Shown: positions 25,072 through 35,782, counted from the stretch's first letter. The stretch is DNA of 64,000 nucleotides from Verrucosispora sp. NA02020 (GCF_013364215.1 NZ_CP054923.1:6510001-6574000); one strand, 5' to 3'. Program-made: numbers and translations. Notes: generated by a model not told the origin, from the letters alone.

Positions 25072-26354
25072 TTGGCGTTGAGGATGCTTTCCATCTCCGC
25101 GGCCGCGTCGGCGGTGGCCTGTTCGACCGTCTTCTGACCCTTCATGACCGAGCTGTTCATCGCCTGGGTCACCGTCTTGGTCCGGCTGACCTCGACCCAC
25201 CTGGGGGTGAGCGGCGTGAGCTTGGTGTTCCGCATCGTGGTCGCGAACGCCGCCATGATCTTGTCATTCGCGTACCGGTCGCCGCCCACCAGGTCGGAGT
25301 AGACCGGGAAGAAGCCGAGGCTGTCCGCGAACTTTTGGGCGTTCTTCTTGTTCAGCAGGACGGTGAGGTAGTCCCAGGCGAGGTCCTGACGCTGACTGTC
25401 CTGCCAGACCGCCAGGTCGGAACCACCGGCGAAGGCGGGTGCGGGCCGCCCGTCCGGGCCCGGGATGGGGAAGGTGCCCCAGACCTTCTCGATCTCCGGG
25501 TTGTCCTTGGCGATCGCGCCCTGCTGCCAACTCCCGGCGAACGCCATCGCCGCTTTGCCGGTGGCGAACTGGGTCCGCGCGTCGATCTCGTTCCAGCCGG
25601 CGGCGGCCGGTGGGGCGACCTTGTGGACGGTCACCAGGTCGGTCCAGAACCTCACCGCCTGTTGTGCCTGCGGCGAGGTCAGGCCGGAGGTCCAGGCGTC
25701 GCCCTGCCGGGTGGCGATCTCGCCGCCGGCGCCCCAGAGGAACGAGTAGAACGGCAGCTCGGAGTTGCCGGGCAGGGCGATGCCGTACGTGCCGGGCTTG
25801 ACGGCTTGCACCGCCTTCGCCGCCGTCACCAGCTCGTCCCAGGTCGTCGGCGGTTGCACGCCGGCCTCGGCGAACCAGTCGGTGCGGTAGTAGATGCCCC
25901 GGACTCCGGCGTACCAGGGCACGCCGTACTGCCGTCCGTCGAGCTGGGCGTTGCGCACCAGGTCAGGCAGGATGTCCTTGCCCTCGGCCCAGCCGTTCAT
26001 CCGGTCGGTCACGTCGGCGAGGGCCTCCTGCGCCGCCCAGCCCTGCGTCTCGGTGTTGCCCAGCTCGGTGATGTCGGGGCCTTCGCCACCGGCGAGCGCG
26101 GCCTGGAACTTCGTGGGCGCCTCCAGCCAGGGGACGTACTGCACGACCACGTCGGTGTCCGGGTGCATGGTGCGGAACTCGGTCTCCACGGCGTCGAGGA
26201 ACGCGGTCTGCGCCTCGCTACCCTCGCCCATCATCCAGACCGTCAGCCGGCTGGGGTCGGCCGCGTCGTCGCCGGAGCCACCGCAGCCGACCAGCACCAT
26301 GGCGGTCGTGGCCACCACGGCGGTGACCGGGACCAGCCGTTTCCACCTGTTCAC
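25068..26354 (-). CDS. Sugar-binding lipoprotein of an ABC importer
   Basis: Family 1 extracellular solute-binding protein, 428 residues. Signal peptide with lipobox MVLVGC (Cys about 24), then LTVWMMGEGSEAQ, FRTMHPDTDVVVQYVPW, GPDITELGNTETQGWAA and WDELVTAAKAV, and the C-terminal YLTVLLNKKNAQKF helix. The PDITELGNT segment is reminiscent of DasA/NgcE-type binding proteins for chito-oligosaccharides, but this is a weak hint; maltose- or trehalose-like sugars are also possible. It heads the operon. Upstream, minus-strand sequence is locally AT-rich (TTGTAA...TATTAG around 26395-26420), a plausible promoter. Confidence 0.92.
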   Translation of the reverse strand: MNRWKRLVPVTAVVATTAMVLVGCGGSGDDAADPSRLTVWMMGEGSEAQTAFLDAVETEFRTMHPDTDVVVQYVPWLEAPTKFQAALAGGEGPDITELGNTETQGWAAQEALADVTDRMNGWAEGKDILPDLVRNAQLDGRQYGVPWYAGVRGIYYRTDWFAEAGVQPPTTWDELVTAAKAVQAVKPGTYGIALPGNSELPFYSFLWGAGGEIATRQGDAWTSGLTSPQAQQAVRFWTDLVTVHKVAPPAAAGWNEIDARTQFATGKAAMAFAGSWQQGAIAKDNPEIEKVWGTFPIPGPDGRPAPAFAGGSDLAVWQDSQRQDLAWDYLTVLLNKKNAQKFADSLGFFPVYSDLVGGDRYANDKIMAAFATTMRNTKLTPLTPRWVEVSRTKTVTQAMNSSVMKGQKTVEQATADAAAEMESILNAK

Positions 26355-26499
26355 GCGACACCCCTCCCGCCTGGCATTTACCTTCCGCGTCGCACCCTAA
26401 TACGAAGAATTCCTTTACAACAGTGGGCGGACCCGCCGGTGTCGCGGGGCAGAGCGGTGAGGGCGCCGTACGCCACCGGCAAACCGGGGCGTACGACAA

Positions 26500-26536
26500 C
26501 GAAAGGCGCCCGACCTCGACGGTCGGGCGCCTTTCG
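26500..26536. terminator. Strong hairpin terminator
   Basis: CGAAAGGCGCCCGACC / GGTCGGGCGCCTTTCG, a perfect 16-bp stem with a 5-nt loop, 12 nt after the stop of the first GlsB gene. The TTT run at the 3' arm and the sharp stem make it the most canonical terminator in the window. It insulates the GlsB gene from the sugar-transport operon downstream. Confidence 0.8.
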
Positions 26537-26547
26537 TCAGTGAACTG

Positions 26548-26832
26548 TTACCGGGTGACACCCCGGCGGCCGCGGCCCACCCCTGCGACCAGCGCCACCG
26601 CGACGGCGGCCAGCAGGACCTGGAGCATCAGCTCCCGCCAGTCGATACCGGCGGTCTCGGCGAAGCCCGAAGCGCGGGCGATGACCGTGCCGAGCAGAGC
26701 CGCACCGACACCGATCAGCATGTGCAGCCAGATCGGCATCGGCTGCCGGCCCGGCACCACCAGGCGCCCCAGCGCGCCGATGATCAGACCGACGATCAGC
26801 GCGGTGATGATGCCCCAGACGGTGAACTCCAT
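26548..26832 (-). CDS. GlsB/YeaQ/YmgE-family stress membrane protein (copy 1)
   Basis: A 94-residue protein with three hydrophobic segments and the family pattern GIITALIVGLIIGALGRLVVPGRQPMPIWLHMLIGVGAALLG. Inner-membrane 'transglycosylase-associated' proteins of this family are stress-inducible with no firm biochemical function. ATG 26832 has a GGAGAACG just upstream. It is a close paralogue of the next gene upstream (27183-27473), about two thirds identical by eye, so the pair arose by tandem duplication. The 350-bp gap between them contains hairpin repeat copy 4 and presumably this gene's promoter; nothing else is seen there. Confidence 0.92.
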   Translation of the reverse strand: MEFTVWGIITALIVGLIIGALGRLVVPGRQPMPIWLHMLIGVGAALLGTVIARASGFAETAGIDWRELMLQVLLAAVAVALVAGVGRGRRGVTR

Positions 26833-27048
26833 GGTCGTTCTCCTTCACAAAAGACTTCCCACGGTATTCGTGGTTTTCTGTCGTCGAGAGAGCTAATTCC
26901 CGACCCCGCCGAACCCCAAACCGAGTTTCTGCGCCCAGACGGCACGAGATCACCCAGAAGTGCGGTTCACGCAGCTCGGGAAGGGCGATCCGCCGGACGA
27001 GATCCGGCGCAGACCGGGGGCCGACCACAGCGGGCGCGGCCGCCGGTG

Positions 27049-27101
27049 CAAGGAAGGGTCCCCTGCTAACGCCTCGTGTATAGCAGGGGACCCTTCCTTA
27101 C
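27049..27101. repeat. Dispersed hairpin repeat, family I copy 4
   Basis: AAGGAAGGGTCCCCTGCTA, core ACGCCTCGTGTA, then TAGCAGGGGACCCTTCCTTA, with fully complementary arms. It lies between the two GlsB paralogues, 82 nt downstream of the second one's stop on the minus strand, where it could terminate transcription. Confidence 0.92.
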
Positions 27102-27182
27102 CTCCGGGAGTCGGGGTGCCGCCGACAGACGCCAGCGGGCGCCCGGCCGGATGGCCGAGCGCCCGCGAGGCGTATGGGGGTG

Positions 27183-27473
27183 TTACCGGTGGCTGACACC
27201 ACGGCGACGACCGCCGACCCCGGCCACCACGGCCACGGCGATCGCTGCCACCGCGACCTGCACCAGGAGCTCGCCCCAGTCGATGCCGGCGGTGGACGTC
27301 GCGATGCCCGCGGCCCGGGCGAGAACGGTGCCCAGCAGCGCGGCGCCGACGCCGATGACCATGTGCAGCCAGATCGGCATGTCCTGCCGGCCCGGGACCA
27401 CGAGGCGGCCCAGCGCGCCGATGATCAGACCCACGAACAGTGCGGTGATGATGCCCCAGACGGTGAGCTCCAT
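27183..27473 (-). CDS. GlsB/YeaQ/YmgE-family stress membrane protein (copy 2)
   Basis: A 96-residue paralogue of the preceding gene: MELTVWGIITALFVGLIIGALGRLV... and WLHMVIGVGAALLGTVLARAAG. Three hydrophobic segments and a basic C-terminus (GGRRRGVSHR). ATG 27473 is preferred because GAGGAGG lies 7 nt upstream; an earlier in-frame start at 27488 is weaker. Probably a stress-related membrane protein; function unknown. Confidence 0.92.
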   Translation of the reverse strand: MELTVWGIITALFVGLIIGALGRLVVPGRQDMPIWLHMVIGVGAALLGTVLARAAGIATSTAGIDWGELLVQVAVAAIAVAVVAGVGGRRRGVSHR

Positions 27474-27664
27474 GGTGGCCCTCCTCAAGCAGAAGATGTC
27501 AATCGGCGGGTTTTCTGTCGGGCGACTCAGTTCCCTCGACGCCGAATTCCCAAACCGATCGGAGCACCACCGGACGGCATCCCGGCCATGTCGCCTGTCG
27601 ATGCCGCCACCATTCGCACACGTCGCGGCCGGTGCCGGGCCACCGACCCGGCACCCGGCGCCGA

Positions 27665-29542
<1,878 letters not shown>

Positions 29543-29644
29543 AGCGGTCCGTTCTGGTCGGCTGACGTGAGCGGGCCGGCACCGCCGGCCCCCTCTATGC
29601 TCCCACGTCCCCGGCGGACGACCGCCGCGCGGGCGAACCCGGAC

Positions 29645-30178
29645 TCACTCCGGCGGCGGCTCGACGAAGAGGGCGGCCAGCCGGGGCAGCCGCCGCTGGG
29701 CCTCGTCGGAGTTGTCGAAGTCCCAGAAGTCGTTCAGGTCCGGCGTCCGCGCCGCCTCACGCGCCACCGGCATGTCGGACGCGGTCGCCTTGCGGTACGC
29801 GTCCCACGGCACGGCGAGCATGTCCTCGCACTCGAACTCCTCGCCGCTGAGCGAGGCCGCCCGGACCTCCGGCAACTCGGCCAGCGAGTCCGGGTCGGCG
29901 ACCGCACGGGCGAAGACCTCCCGGCCCCGCGTCATCAGCCAGCCCCGGAAGTACTCGAAGCCGTCGTCCGAGGCACCATAGTTGATCATGTACGCGGCAC
30001 CCCACAGGTCGACCCGGTAGGAGGCGGCGAGCACCCGCCGCTGGTGCTCCGCGTACCCGACGATCTCCTCCGGGTCGCGGGCGGCGAGCAGCGCGACGGC
30101 GCGGGCCGCGATGGCGTCCGGCTCCCCGCCACCGGCGCGGGCCCGGTCGATCAGCTGCCAGAAGTCCTCGGTCCTCAT
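29645..30178 (-). CDS. DUF4240 domain protein
   Basis: A 177-residue soluble protein whose start MRTEDFWQLIDRAR and central segment AAYMINYGASDDGFEYFRGWLMTRGREVF match the DUF4240 pattern; the C-terminus has NDFWDFDNSDEAQRRLPRLAALF. Function unknown; family members are often single genes, sometimes near immunity-type proteins. It overlaps no gene and lies divergent from a kinase-like gene whose GTG is 97 bp away. Confidence 0.85.
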   Translation of the reverse strand: MRTEDFWQLIDRARAGGGEPDAIAARAVALLAARDPEEIVGYAEHQRRVLAASYRVDLWGAAYMINYGASDDGFEYFRGWLMTRGREVFARAVADPDSLAELPEVRAASLSGEEFECEDMLAVPWDAYRKATASDMPVAREAARTPDLNDFWDFDNSDEAQRRLPRLAALFVEPPPE

Positions 30179-30275
30179 GACCCGGCAGTCTGACAGAGAG
30201 GTCAGACGGCGGCGGGACCCGACGAGTCCGGCGCGCGGAGCACGGCGGCGACGCCGTACCGGGCAGCATGGTCGG

Positions 30276-31262
30276 GTGAGCAACCCGGCCCTGCCGCCCG
30301 TGCCGTACCACGCGACCGCCCAACGCCCGCCGTGGCACACCCTGCCGGGGACGGTCCGCGCCGCTCTGTCGGACCGGCTCGGCGCCCCAGTCGTCGCCGC
30401 CGAGACCGCCGATGCCGGCTTCACCCGGGGCTTCGCCGCGGTGCTGCGCACCGGCGACGGCGGCAGCGCCTTCGTCAAGGCCGCGTCCCGCGTCGAGCAG
30501 CCGCATCTGGTCGACTGGTACGCCCGCGAGGCGGCCATCCTCAGCCGACTGCCCGCCGGCCTCCCCGCCCCCCGCCTGCGCTGGACGTTGTTCGTGGCCG
30601 ACTGGTACGCGCTCTGCCTGGAACCGGTCCACGGCCGCCTCCCCCGGTTGCCCTGGGATCCCGCCGAACTGGCCGACACCCTCGCCGGGTACGCCGATCT
30701 CGCCGCCGCGCTCGCCGACCCACCACCCGACCTGGTCGCCCTCGGGCTGCCCCGGCTCGCCGACCTCGCCCGCGACGACATCCTCTGGTGGGACGAGGTG
30801 ACCGCCGGCCGGGAACCGGTGCCGCCGCTGCCCGATCCGCTGCGCGGGCGGATCGCCGACCTGGCCGCGCTGGAGTCCCGGCTTCCCGGGTACGCCGCCG
30901 CCACGACCGGCCTGACCCACGGCGACCTGCGGGCGGACAACGTCCTGATCGACGGCGCGGGCACCGCCTGGTTCTGCGACTGGACCTGGCTCTGCCATGG
31001 CCCGGCCTGGTTCGACCTGGTCAACCTGTTGATCACCGGGTACGCCTCCGGCCTCGACGTCGACACTCTCTTCGCCGCCCACCCGACCGTCGCCGACGCA
31101 CCCGACGACGCGCTCGACGTGACGCTGGCCGCCCTGGCCGGCTATCACCTCACCGCCGCCGCGTCGGCACCCCCGACCGCGTCGGCCCACCTGCCGGCGC
31201 ACCAGCGGTGGACCGGCGAACAGGCGCTCGGCTGGCTGGCCCGCCGACAGGGCTGGACCTGA
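30276..31262 (+). CDS. Aminoglycoside-phosphotransferase-like kinase
   Basis: A 328-residue APH-family small-molecule kinase. The catalytic loop is GLTHGDLRADNVLID (about 214-228, HGDxxxxN) and the metal-binding aspartate is in WFCDWTWLC (about 234-242). A lysine in SAFVKAAS (about 68) probably contacts ATP. The natural substrate is unknown; such genes are frequent in actinobacteria and usually do not confer resistance. GTG 30276 is the only in-frame start near a reasonable position; an ATG at 30269 is out of frame. Lies just upstream of rpsT but with its own direction-matched gap of 149 bp. Confidence 0.85.
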   Translation: MSNPALPPVPYHATAQRPPWHTLPGTVRAALSDRLGAPVVAAETADAGFTRGFAAVLRTGDGGSAFVKAASRVEQPHLVDWYAREAAILSRLPAGLPAPRLRWTLFVADWYALCLEPVHGRLPRLPWDPAELADTLAGYADLAAALADPPPDLVALGLPRLADLARDDILWWDEVTAGREPVPPLPDPLRGRIADLAALESRLPGYAAATTGLTHGDLRADNVLIDGAGTAWFCDWTWLCHGPAWFDLVNLLITGYASGLDVDTLFAAHPTVADAPDDALDVTLAALAGYHLTAAASAPPTASAHLPAHQRWTGEQALGWLARRQGWT

Positions 31263-31301
31263 GCGCGCCCGGTCACGCGCCGCCTGCCCGCGAGGGCTGT
31301 T

Positions 31302-31330
31302 TTGGCCCGTGCCGACCGACCTGGTAACCT
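31302..31330 (+). promoter_or_regulatory. Promoter of rpsT
   Basis: TTGGCC (31302-31307) and TAACCT (31325-31330) are separated by exactly 17 nt, fitting a vegetative (HrdB-type) promoter. Transcription would start near 31337, leaving a leader of about 75 nt. Confidence 0.6.
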
Positions 31331-31411
31331 GGCTTTTCGCGCAGCGATGACGCCTGCTCGTCGTCGCGCGCACAAGCTGACCAACCCGAGCTATCAAGAC
31401 GAGGCTGTCGC

Positions 31412-31678
31412 GTGGCGAACATCAAGTCCCAGATCAAGCGCAACCGGCAGAACGAGAAGCGCCGGCTGCGGAACAAGTCGGTCAAGTCGTCGCTGAAGAC
31501 CGCCATCCGCAAGTTCCACGAGGCCGCTGAGGCCGGTGACGTCGAGAAGGCCACCAACCTCATGCAGGACGCCTCGCGCAAGCTGGACAAGGCTGCCAGC
31601 AAGGGCGTGATCCACGCCAACCAGGCCGCCAACCGCAAGTCGGCGATCGCCAAGCGCGTCACGTCGCTCGCTGCCTGA
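31412..31678 (+). CDS. rpsT: 30S ribosomal protein S20
   Basis: Primary 16S rRNA-binding protein of the small subunit, 88 residues. Sequence [21 protein letters not shown] and ...[22 protein letters not shown] are diagnostic three-helix S20 motifs. The start is GTG 31412 with GAGG 7 nt upstream. Transcribed alone from the promoter at 31302 and closed by a hairpin at 31701. It stands opposite holA, as in many actinobacteria. Confidence 0.98.
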   Translation: MANIKSQIKRNRQNEKRRLRNKSVKSSLKTAIRKFHEAAEAGDVEKATNLMQDASRKLDKAASKGVIHANQAANRKSAIAKRVTSLAA

Positions 31679-31700
31679 GTTCAGCGACCTCAGACCTGAC

Positions 31701-31733
31701 GGAAGCCCCGGGGCACTGCCTCGGGGCTTCCGC
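31701..31733 (+). terminator. Terminator of rpsT
   Basis: CGGAAGCCCCG / CGGGGCTTCCG, an 11-bp perfect stem with an 11-nt loop, 22 nt after the stop. It also faces the end of the convergent membrane-protein gene at 31764. Confidence 0.75.
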
Positions 31734-31763
31734 ACGTCCTCGTCCGACTCGGGCGCAGGTGGT

Positions 31764-32306
31764 TCAGGAGCCGGGTTCGGCGGTGCGGCGACGACGTCCG
31801 GGCACCTTCGGCACGTCCGGGGCGGGCACGATGTTCGTGGTGCCGGGGTGGGCCGGCCGCAGGGTGGGTACGGGCGGGCCGGGCCGACGCGTCGGTGACG
31901 ACGGCTCCACGGCGGGCAGCGGCTCCGATCGGAGCACGACGCCCGGCACGCTGTGCGGCAGCCAGTCGACCCGGGCCCGCCCCACCACGGGTTCCATCTG
32001 CCGCCGGAACCGGTCGCGTTCCTGCTCCGGCACGGCCGCTGCGGAACGGACCACCACGGCCGCCACCATGTCGTTGAGCTTGACCATGACGGCCACCGCC
32101 GCCGGGAGCACCAGCACCGCCCACCACTTCACCAACTCGGCGAGCACGAGCAGGGCGGCCAGCGCGATCGCACCCTCGAAGAAGAGGAAACAGAGCACCC
32201 CGCCCGGGTTGACCACACGCAACCCGAGCACCCGGGCGTAGAGCGGTCGGTACCGCTCCTCGTCGGCCGGGATCGTGGCCCAGGAGCCACGGAGGGCTCC
32301 GCTCAT
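31764..32306 (-). CDS. Small membrane protein downstream of holA
   Basis: A 180-residue protein that I cannot assign to a named family. It has two hydrophobic segments (about 36-55 and 60-77), a central soluble part (EQERDRFRRQMEPVVGRARVDWLPHS), and a Pro/Arg-rich C-terminal tail. ATG 32306 overlaps the holA stop by 4 nt (ATGA), so it is translationally coupled to DNA polymerase III delta and is the last gene of the comEA-comEC-holA series. Orientation suggests both termini in the cytoplasm. Confidence 0.8.
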   Translation of the reverse strand: MSGALRGSWATIPADEERYRPLYARVLGLRVVNPGGVLCFLFFEGAIALAALLVLAELVKWWAVLVLPAAVAVMVKLNDMVAAVVVRSAAAVPEQERDRFRRQMEPVVGRARVDWLPHSVPGVVLRSEPLPAVEPSSPTRRPGPPVPTLRPAHPGTTNIVPAPDVPKVPGRRRRTAEPGS

Positions 32307-33286
32307 CTGGCGCCGCCCTGCTGCCGCGCGGCGGCCACCGAGAAGACGGCCTTCTCCAGCGCGTACGCCCGGTCGTCGGAGCCGCCCTTCACCGCCGCGT
32401 TGCACTCGGCCGCCGCCCGCATGGCGTCCACCAGTGCGTCCGGCGTCCAGCCCCGGGCCTGCCGCTGGGCTCGTTCGACCTTCCACGGCGGCATGCCCAG
32501 ACTGCTGGCGAGCTGGTACGGGCTGCCCCGGCCGGCCGAGGCGACCCGGGCCACGGTGCGGATCCCGTCGGCGAGGGCGTCGGCGATCGGCACCGGGTCC
32601 ACCCCGACGTGCAGCGCCCAGCGCAACGCCTCCAGTGCGCCGGGCAGGTCACCGACCATGGTGGCGTCGGCGACGGTGAAGCCGCTCACCTCCACCCGAC
32701 CCCGGTAGTACCGGGAGACCGTGTCGGCGCCGATCCGGCCGTCGGTGTCGGCGATCAGCTGCGAGCAGGCCGCCGCGAGTTCCCGCAGGTCGTTGCCGAC
32801 CGCCGCGATCAGCACCTCGGCGGCGTCGTCGGTGCACCGTGCACCGGCCCGGCGGAACTCGTCCCGCACGAAGGCCACCCGGTCGCGGTGTCCCTTGAGC
32901 TTGGTGGCCGCCAGCACCTGCGCACCGGCGGCCTTCAGCCCGTCGGCGAACGCCTTGCCCTTGGCCGCGCCGAGATGCTGGACGACGAGCTGCACCTCGG
33001 GATCGGGATTCTTCGCGTACGCCAGCAGAGCGGCGGTCAGGTCCTTGCGGGCGTCCTGACCGGACCGCAGCACCAGCACCCGCCGCCCGCCGAACAGCGA
33101 CGGGCTCAGCATCTCGTCGATCTCGCCCACGGTGAGCTGCCCCGCCTGGTACTCCCGCACGTCCGCGCCCGGGTCGGCGGCGCGGGCGGCGGCGACGGTT
33201 TCGGTCACCGCACGCGTGGCGAGCAACTCCTCGTCGCCGAGGACGAGCACAATGGGAGCGGCACTGGCGGCGGTCACGCCGCCCAT
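32303..33286 (-). CDS. holA: DNA polymerase III subunit delta
   Basis: Clamp-loader subunit that opens the beta sliding clamp. The 327-residue protein has the N-terminal PIVLVLGDEELLATRAV, the EIDEMLSPSLFGGRRVLVLRS segment and the C-terminal helical ELAAACSQLIADTDGRIGADTV region; AAA+-like fold without a functional P-loop, as expected for delta. ATG 33286 is used; a further in-frame ATG at 33367 would add 27 non-conserved residues from an AT-rich stretch and lacks a ribosome-binding site. Downstream of comEC and upstream of the small membrane gene (4-nt overlap). Confidence 0.92.
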   Translation of the reverse strand: MGGVTAASAAPIVLVLGDEELLATRAVTETVAAARAADPGADVREYQAGQLTVGEIDEMLSPSLFGGRRVLVLRSGQDARKDLTAALLAYAKNPDPEVQLVVQHLGAAKGKAFADGLKAAGAQVLAATKLKGHRDRVAFVRDEFRRAGARCTDDAAEVLIAAVGNDLRELAAACSQLIADTDGRIGADTVSRYYRGRVEVSGFTVADATMVGDLPGALEALRWALHVGVDPVPIADALADGIRTVARVASAGRGSPYQLASSLGMPPWKVERAQRQARGWTPDALVDAMRAAAECNAAVKGGSDDRAYALEKAVFSVAAARQQGGAR

Positions 33287-33364
33287 ACTCGCACGCTCTG
33301 CGGCGAGGTCCAGTCTGCTCGTCGGTACTGTGCTGGCAGACCCCGCACTCAGCGCAAATCCAGA

Positions 33365-33410
33365 CATATTTACAATTAGCCTTCTTTCTCCATAAGTCGG
33401 ATTCGCTCAT
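33365..33410 (-). other. AT-rich junction between comEC and holA
   Basis: About 45 bp with a composition quite unlike the rest (CATATTTACAATTAGCCTTC and neighbours). On the minus strand an ATG at 33410 overlaps the comEC stop (ATGA) and opens a frame MSESDLWRKKANCKYVWICA followed by ECGVC, with TTA, AGA, AAA and TAT codons that are rare here. The frame then runs out of phase over holA, so it is not a credible full gene; it may be a remnant, an upstream ORF, or a promoter region for holA. Confidence 0.45.
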
Positions 33411-35782
33411 CTGTTCGCCCTGGTCAGGTCCACTCCCCCTGCCACCACAGCGAGCCCGGACGGACCGACCACCACGGCCACGTCCCCGTCGAGGTCGGTC
33501 CGCAGCACCCGCGCCCCACCTCGACTCAGCCGGGCCAGGACCGCCTCGTTGGGGTGCCCGTAGGTGTTGCCCGCGCCCACCGGCACCAACGCGACCGCCG
33601 GCGCGATCGCGTCCAGAAAGGCCGGATCCTGGTACGCGCTGCCGTGGTGGGCGACCTTCAACACGTCGGCCCGCAGCCCGTGCGGTGGCAGGTGTTCCCG
33701 CAGCGCCTCCTGCTCCTCGGTCTCGGCGTCCCCGGCGAGCAGGATCCGCACCCCGGCCACGGTGGCCCGCAACACCAGGGAGTTGTTGTTCGGGTCGGAC
33801 CTGGTCCCCCGCATCGGGTAGGGCGGACCGAGGACCACCAGGTCGACCGCGCCCGCCTGGTACCGCCACCCGGCCGGGGCGGCCACCAGAGGCGTGCCGT
33901 TCGCGGCGGCCGTGTCGTGCACCAGGTCCCGCCCCATCTCCGGCTCCGGCCAGCGAGGTGTCACCACCGTGTCCACCCGACGGTCCCGGAAGACCCCGGC
34001 CACTCCCCCGGTGTGGTCGACGTGGAAGTGACTGATCACCAGGAGTGGCACCCGCCGTACGCCGAGCCGGCGCAGACAGGCGTCCGCCGCCGCCGGATCG
34101 GGTCCGGCGTCGACCACGACGGCGCGCCCCGCCGCCACCGGCAGCAGCACGACGTCGCCCTGACCCACCGCGCAGGCGACGACCACCCACCCCTTCGGGG
34201 GCCAGCCCGGCGCCGCCACCCGCACCGGCAGGGTGCCGACCACGACGGCTGCGGTCAGCACCGCCGCCAGGCGGCGCACCACCGGCCGCCGCGCCGCCAC
34301 CAGCAGGGCCACCGTCAGCGCCGCCAGCAGCAGTGCCCCGGACACGCCACCCGGCCAGGGCAGGTTGCCGGCCGGCACGCGGGCCCCGTGCCGGGCCACC
34401 AGCACCAGCCACCACGCCGGCCAGTGCGCCAGCCAGGCGACGGCCTGGGCACCGGCGGGCCAGACCGGCGAGATCGTCGCGGCCAGCACCCCGAGCACCG
34501 TGGCCGGGGCGATAGCGGGCACGACCAGCAGGTTCGCCGGGACCGCGACCAGACTGACCGTGCCCGACAGCCCGGCGATCACCGGGGAGCAGGCCAGTTG
34601 CGCGGCGGCCGGTACCGCCAGCGCCTCGGCCGCCCCCGCCGGTACGCCCCGTCGACGCAACCCGTCGCGCCATCGTGGCGCGAGCAGCAGCAGACCACCG
34701 GTGGCCAGAACCGACAGCGCGAAGCCGGCGTCCCCGGCCAGGTCGGGGTCGACGAGCACCAGCACCGCCACCCCGGCGGCCAGGGCCGGCACTGCCGCCC
34801 GAGGTCGCCCGGTGGCCAACGCGGCGAGTCCGATCGCCCCCATGGTCGCCGCACGCACCACGCTCGGCGAGGGCCGGACCAGGATGACGAAGCCCACCAG
34901 GGCGAGCCCGCAGAGGACGACGGCCAGCGTCGGACCGGCGCGGGCCCAGCGCGCCGCCAACAGCACCGCCCCCACGACGATCGCCACGTTGGACCCGGAG
35001 ACCGCGTTGAGATGCGTCATGCCGGTGGCCCGGAAGTCCTCCTCGACCGTGTCGGGCAGTGCGCTGGTGTCGCCGACGACCAGACCGGGCAGCAGGCCGC
35101 CCGGGTCGTCGGGCAGCGGCGCGCAGGCGCGTTGCAGACCGGCCCGCAGCAGCCCGGCAGCCCGTTGCAGCGCCGACGCCGACCCGAGCCGGACGGGCTC
35201 GCCCTCGGCCAGCAGCACCGCACCGGTCAGGTCACCGCCACGCGGCTCGGTCAGGCGGCCCTCGGCCGTGATGCGCTGCCCGGGCAGCAACCCGCGCCAG
35301 GCGGGTTCGTCGGCGAGCACCAGCACCCGGGCCGGCGCGGTGACCCGTTGCCCCGTCGCGCCGGTGACGCCCACCAGCCGGGCCGGCACCAGCAACGTCG
35401 GCGGGCGGCCGACGATGCCGCCGCGTAGCGCCCGGGGATCGTCCCGGACGACCAGCTCCGCGGTGACCTGCCCGCCCTCCTCGACCAGGGCGCGCAACGG
35501 ACCGGCGTCCCGCACCGCCAGTCGGGCCGAGGTCGCCGCACCACCGCAGACGATCCCGATCAACGCCGCCACCACGATCCAGCCGTAGCGTCGGGTGACC
35601 GCACCCTGCCGCCCGGCGAACCCGAGCAGGTGCACCGCGACCAGCATCGCCACGGTCGCCGCCACCCCGGCCACCAGCAACGTCCGCCCCGCACTGAGGT
35701 GCAGTCCGGCCAGGGCGGTGAGCCAGGCCGCCACGGCCAGCCCGGCCAGCCGGAGATCGGGAACCGTCGCCTCGGCGGTCAC
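33407..35782 (-). CDS. comEC: ComEC/Rec2-family DNA uptake protein
   Basis: Inner-membrane channel that passes single-stranded DNA in transforming bacteria. The 791-residue protein has an N-terminal membrane part, an OB-like soluble segment (about 80-200), the competence domain with many helices (about 230-500, including LNAVSGSNVAIVVG), and a C-terminal metallo-beta-lactamase domain with HFHVDHTGG (about 588-596) and LLAGDAETEEQ. All expected domains are present and no disruption is seen. It overlaps comEA by 4 nt. Whether this organism is naturally competent is not known; the genes are widespread in actinobacteria. Confidence 0.94.
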   Translation of the reverse strand: MTAEATVPDLRLAGLAVAAWLTALAGLHLSAGRTLLVAGVAATVAMLVAVHLLGFAGRQGAVTRRYGWIVVAALIGIVCGGAATSARLAVRDAGPLRALVEEGGQVTAELVVRDDPRALRGGIVGRPPTLLVPARLVGVTGATGQRVTAPARVLVLADEPAWRGLLPGQRITAEGRLTEPRGGDLTGAVLLAEGEPVRLGSASALQRAAGLLRAGLQRACAPLPDDPGGLLPGLVVGDTSALPDTVEEDFRATGMTHLNAVSGSNVAIVVGAVLLAARWARAGPTLAVVLCGLALVGFVILVRPSPSVVRAATMGAIGLAALATGRPRAAVPALAAGVAVLVLVDPDLAGDAGFALSVLATGGLLLLAPRWRDGLRRRGVPAGAAEALAVPAAAQLACSPVIAGLSGTVSLVAVPANLLVVPAIAPATVLGVLAATISPVWPAGAQAVAWLAHWPAWWLVLVARHGARVPAGNLPWPGGVSGALLLAALTVALLVAARRPVVRRLAAVLTAAVVVGTLPVRVAAPGWPPKGWVVVACAVGQGDVVLLPVAAGRAVVVDAGPDPAAADACLRRLGVRRVPLLVISHFHVDHTGGVAGVFRDRRVDTVVTPRWPEPEMGRDLVHDTAAANGTPLVAAPAGWRYQAGAVDLVVLGPPYPMRGTRSDPNNNSLVLRATVAGVRILLAGDAETEEQEALREHLPPHGLRADVLKVAHHGSAYQDPAFLDAIAPAVALVPVGAGNTYGHPNEAVLARLSRGGARVLRTDLDGDVAVVVGPSGLAVVAGGVDLTRANR

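Noticed and set aside
22379..27101. Transposon or genomic island bounded by repeat copies 3 and 4
   Set aside because: The genes between (MOSC, sugar importer, GlsB) look native in composition, there is no recombinase, and the same repeat occurs in many other places.
32649..33410. Full-length gene reading from ATG 33410 across holA in another frame
   Set aside because: Only the first about 40 residues look unusual. Beyond that the frame is an Arg/Gly-rich shadow of holA, which has convincing homology features. Kept only as an observation on the AT-rich junction.
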